A stretch of 64,000 nt of DNA from SIG351 sp045627045 (GTDB lineage Bacteria > Bacillota > Clostridia > HGM11327). Location of the stretch: contig JAZQMY010000048.1 in NCBI GenBank assembly GCA_045627045.1, positions 1 to 64,000 on the forward strand, in the 5' to 3' direction. This document shows, one piece after another, positions 62,190-64,000 of the stretch (positions within the stretch are counted from its first letter, which is position 1; each line of letters opens with the position of its first letter). The notes below the pieces were generated by a model. The model did not search any database, was not told the DNA's origin, and saw only the letters and a program-made list of their open reading frames with translations. The position numbers and the translations under genes are program-made.

Positions 62190-62218
62190 TTGACATTTGG
62201 GCAATAATTTGTTATACT
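62190..62218 (+). promoter_or_regulatory. Promoter of CE15-like esterase gene
   Basis: TTGACA 62190-62195, 17-bp spacer, TATACT 62213-62218, with the AAAGGAG ribosome site before ATG 62301. Confidence 0.7.
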
Positions 62219-62300
62219 TATGAACAGAGAAATCTGATATTGCAGGCGAAAATATCAAATTTTTATCCTTCGGAATCAGAGTAAAAGGAGAAAAGAGCAA

Positions 62301-63431
62301 ATGAAAACAGAAATGCCGATAATAGAAGCGGCTCTCAAAGAAAGAAAACTCCCGATTGCAGTTGCCGCAGGGGAACACCTGACAGAAGAGCAGTGGGCTG
62401 AGCGAAAGAAGAAGCTGATCAACGTGATGGCAAGGGAGATGTTCGGCTTTATCCCGGAAAAGTGGAGAAATCTGCCGATGCGTGTGGAACCGGACGAGAA
62501 GAAGCCTTTCGACCCTGTGCATCACTGCGCGGGAAAGATACAGACACGTCTGTATAATATGATATTCACGTTTGAGGACGGCTTTGAGTACAAGGTTCCG
62601 TTCGTACTGCATTTCCCGTGGAAGGTTCAGAAGCCGCCTGTCATCATGCACATTGCATTCAGGCGTGAGTATCCTGACAGATATCTTCCCGTGGAGGAGA
62701 TCACGGACAGGGGATATGCCGTTCTGCAGTTCTGCTATGCGGATGCCACTCCCGATACAATGCACAGTACATATACGAACGGCCTTGCGGAGCGCCTCGT
62801 TGAAAAGCCGCGAAAAGCAGATACATGGGGCAATATAGGTATATGGGCTTACACCGCAATGAGGATGATGGACTGGATAGAAGAGCAGCCCGATCTCGAT
62901 GCGACAAGGGTCACGGTTTCGGGACACTCAAGGCTCGGGAAAACGGCTCTCTGGTGCGGAGCATTGGATGAAAGATTTTACTGCGTATTCGCAAACTGCT
63001 CGGGCTATGGTGGAACAGGCCTTATCCGAGGAAAAATCGGAGAAAATATTTCTGATTTCATCAGAGGTGGTTCGTGGTGCTGGTTCTGCGAAACATTCAA
63101 GGATTACGTCAACAAACCTGCGGAGGAATTGCCATATGATATGCATTTTCTGACATCCGCCGTTGCTCCCCGATATCTTTATATCGGCGTGGCAAAGGAC
63201 GATGTCTGCATAGATTACACAAGCGACTTCTTATCTGCGGCTGCGGCATCAAATGCGTGGGAGGCTCTTGGCTATAAGGGACTTGTGACAAAGGATGAGC
63301 TTCCTGTCCCCGGGAAGACGATTCTGAATGAAGGCAGAATAGGCTATCATGTCCGTATGGGAAATCACTACCTCTCCCGTGAGGATTGGGGATACTTCAT
63401 GGACTTTATGGATAAGAAGCTGAAAGAATAA
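62301..63431 (+). CDS. CE15/acetyl-esterase-like alpha/beta hydrolase
   Basis: 376 residues. The nucleophile motif 'TVSGHSRLGKTALWCGALDE' (Ser210) is that of the glucuronoyl esterase-like (CE15) and related acetylxylan esterase group. 'GNIGIWAYTAMRMMDWIE' precedes it. 'GGSWCWFCETFKDYV' and 'ILNEGRIGYHVRMGNHYLSR', which holds the likely catalytic His, follow. There is no signal peptide. It should split ester bonds on plant cell-wall sugars, in keeping with the other esterases and glycosidases in this region. Confidence 0.8.
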   Translation: MKTEMPIIEAALKERKLPIAVAAGEHLTEEQWAERKKKLINVMAREMFGFIPEKWRNLPMRVEPDEKKPFDPVHHCAGKIQTRLYNMIFTFEDGFEYKVPFVLHFPWKVQKPPVIMHIAFRREYPDRYLPVEEITDRGYAVLQFCYADATPDTMHSTYTNGLAERLVEKPRKADTWGNIGIWAYTAMRMMDWIEEQPDLDATRVTVSGHSRLGKTALWCGALDERFYCVFANCSGYGGTGLIRGKIGENISDFIRGGSWCWFCETFKDYVNKPAEELPYDMHFLTSAVAPRYLYIGVAKDDVCIDYTSDFLSAAAASNAWEALGYKGLVTKDELPVPGKTILNEGRIGYHVRMGNHYLSREDWGYFMDFMDKKLKE

Positions 63432-63445
63432 CATCAATAAAAGAA

Positions 63446-63480
63446 CCCTGCAGAAAAATTATATTCTCTGCAGGGCTTGT
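63446..63480. terminator. Bidirectional terminator between convergent genes
   Basis: Arms accctgcagaga-type (63445-63455) and tctctgcagggct (63467-63477) pair and T-rich sequence follows. It separates the esterase from the thioredoxin operon. Confidence 0.75.
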
Positions 63481-63481
63481 T

Positions 63482-63679
63482 TTATTTCTCTTTGTAGTAG
63501 AGAAGACAGTGGCAGTAGCCTTCAAAATCCTTATCGGCTATCTGTTCACGGAATTCTTTACACATACATTTTGTGTCGGGCGTACGTTCACGGCGGCACG
63601 GGCAAAAGCCTCCTGTTTCCTTGAGACCTTCCTTGACCGCATTCACGATCTCGGTATTATCATTGTAGCGGATTTTCAT
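63482..63679 (-). CDS. Small ferredoxin-thioredoxin-reductase catalytic-chain-like protein
   Basis: 65 residues with the cysteine pattern of the FTR catalytic beta chain: 'GFCPCRRERTPDTKCMCKEF' (split over 24-43) and 'GYCHCLLYY' (about 54-62). This arrangement binds a [4Fe-4S] cluster next to a redox disulfide. It is shorter than plant and cyanobacterial chains (about 100 residues). Its ATG overlaps the thioredoxin stop (TAATG), so it is made with thioredoxin and may reduce it using ferredoxin electrons. Confidence 0.8.
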   Translation of the reverse strand: MKIRYNDNTEIVNAVKEGLKETGGFCPCRRERTPDTKCMCKEFREQIADKDFEGYCHCLLYYKEK

Positions 63680-63990
63680 TACTTATATTCCTCTATTACT
63701 GAAACGATTTCTTCCTTTGCACGGTAGCCGACAAGTGTTTCGGCGAGACTGCCTTCGGATATGAATGCGAGCATAGGTATTGCCGAAACACCGAATGAAT
63801 CGGCAAGACCGGGCTCATCGTCAACATTCACCTTGCAGAACTTGACGTCGGGCATTTCCTTATCAAGCTGTTCGAGGATCGGCGAAAGCATACGGCAGGG
63901 TCCGCACCATGTTGCCCAGAAATCGACAACGCAGAGCCTGTCGGAGTTGAGAACTTCGTTTTCAAAATTATCTTTTGTTAATATTGTCAT
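63679..63990 (-). CDS. trxA: Thioredoxin
   Basis: 103 residues: 'VVDFWATWCGPCRMLSPILE' with the active-site CGPC (about 31-34), 'KFCKVNVDDEPGLADSFGV', the cis-proline in 'AIPML' and 'ETLVGYRAKEEI'. It is a cytoplasmic disulfide reductant, encoded first in a two-gene operon with the FTR-like protein. The upstream region lies beyond the window. Confidence 0.95.
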   Translation of the reverse strand: MTILTKDNFENEVLNSDRLCVVDFWATWCGPCRMLSPILEQLDKEMPDVKFCKVNVDDEPGLADSFGVSAIPMLAFISEGSLAETLVGYRAKEEIVSVIEEYK

Positions 63991-64000
63991 AACATATACC

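Noticed and set aside
62136..62927. 263-aa minus-strand frame opposite the CE15-like esterase
   Set aside because: Shadow frame; the plus strand has a clear esterase with catalytic motifs, a promoter and a ribosome site.

Overview
The window looks like chromosomal DNA of an anaerobic gut-type member of the Clostridia (Bacillota). The signs are consensus sigma-A promoters, strong Shine-Dalgarno sites, many intrinsic terminators, glycyl radical enzymes of the C-x-E type, a ferredoxin-containing aldo/keto reductase, serine-recombinase mobile modules, and IS families common in Clostridia. No genus can be named from the sequence alone.

Layout. (1) 1-403: the 3' end of a 23S rRNA gene, 5S rRNA and tRNA-Asn. 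(2) About 404-38,200: a large accessory region, very AT-rich from about 1.1 to 24 kb, that looks like a decayed integrative element. Its left part keeps only the N-terminal third of an element-type ParB (821-1123). Its right part (25.4-38.1 kb) keeps an Xre repressor/ImmA protease pair with face-to-face promoters, a Y-family polymerase operon, a sigma-like regulator, a probable structured RNA, a MazF-like toxin, two ParB-like proteins, an ATPase and three serine recombinases. No relaxase or type IV secretion gene was seen. (3) Inside it, 1.4-14.2 kb, is a compact peptide-maturation (RiPP-like) cluster: adenylating enzyme, acyl carrier protein, degenerate PaaK-like protein, SPASM radical SAM maturase, an uncharacterised maturation protein, a carrier-related protein, a 46-aa Cys-containing precursor peptide, two ABC exporters and a second PaaK-like protein. 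(4) 14.3-25.4 kb is an IS graveyard (two IS21-type, one IS110-type, one IS3-type, plus a shared hairpin repeat) that has broken up a second, related cluster: an ABC-exporter tail, three papain-fold (C39/BtrH-like) proteins, a frameshifted acyl carrier protein and a nitroreductase. (5) 38.4-64 kb is ordinary chromosome with another base composition, rich in carbohydrate functions: SGNH esterase, two glycyl radical enzymes and one activase, DgoK, GH172/DUF2961, GH39-like, two alpha/beta-hydrolase esterases, lipoproteins, a large Ig-repeat surface protein, MscS, peptidase E, histidinol-phosphatase-like PHP protein, and thioredoxin with a small ferredoxin-thioredoxin-reductase-like protein.

How the genes may work together. 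In the peptide cluster the radical SAM enzyme probably crosslinks or otherwise modifies the Cys/Ser/Gly-rich core of the 46-aa peptide. The adenylating enzymes and carrier proteins imply an acyl or aminoacyl group activated and held on a carrier, and the two ABC half-transporters export the product. This gene set resembles the clostridial Cys-rich peptide systems (CcpM/Clo7bot type) as I remember them. The chemistry of the acyl-carrier arm is, as far as I know, not established, and it is the best candidate here for an undescribed system.
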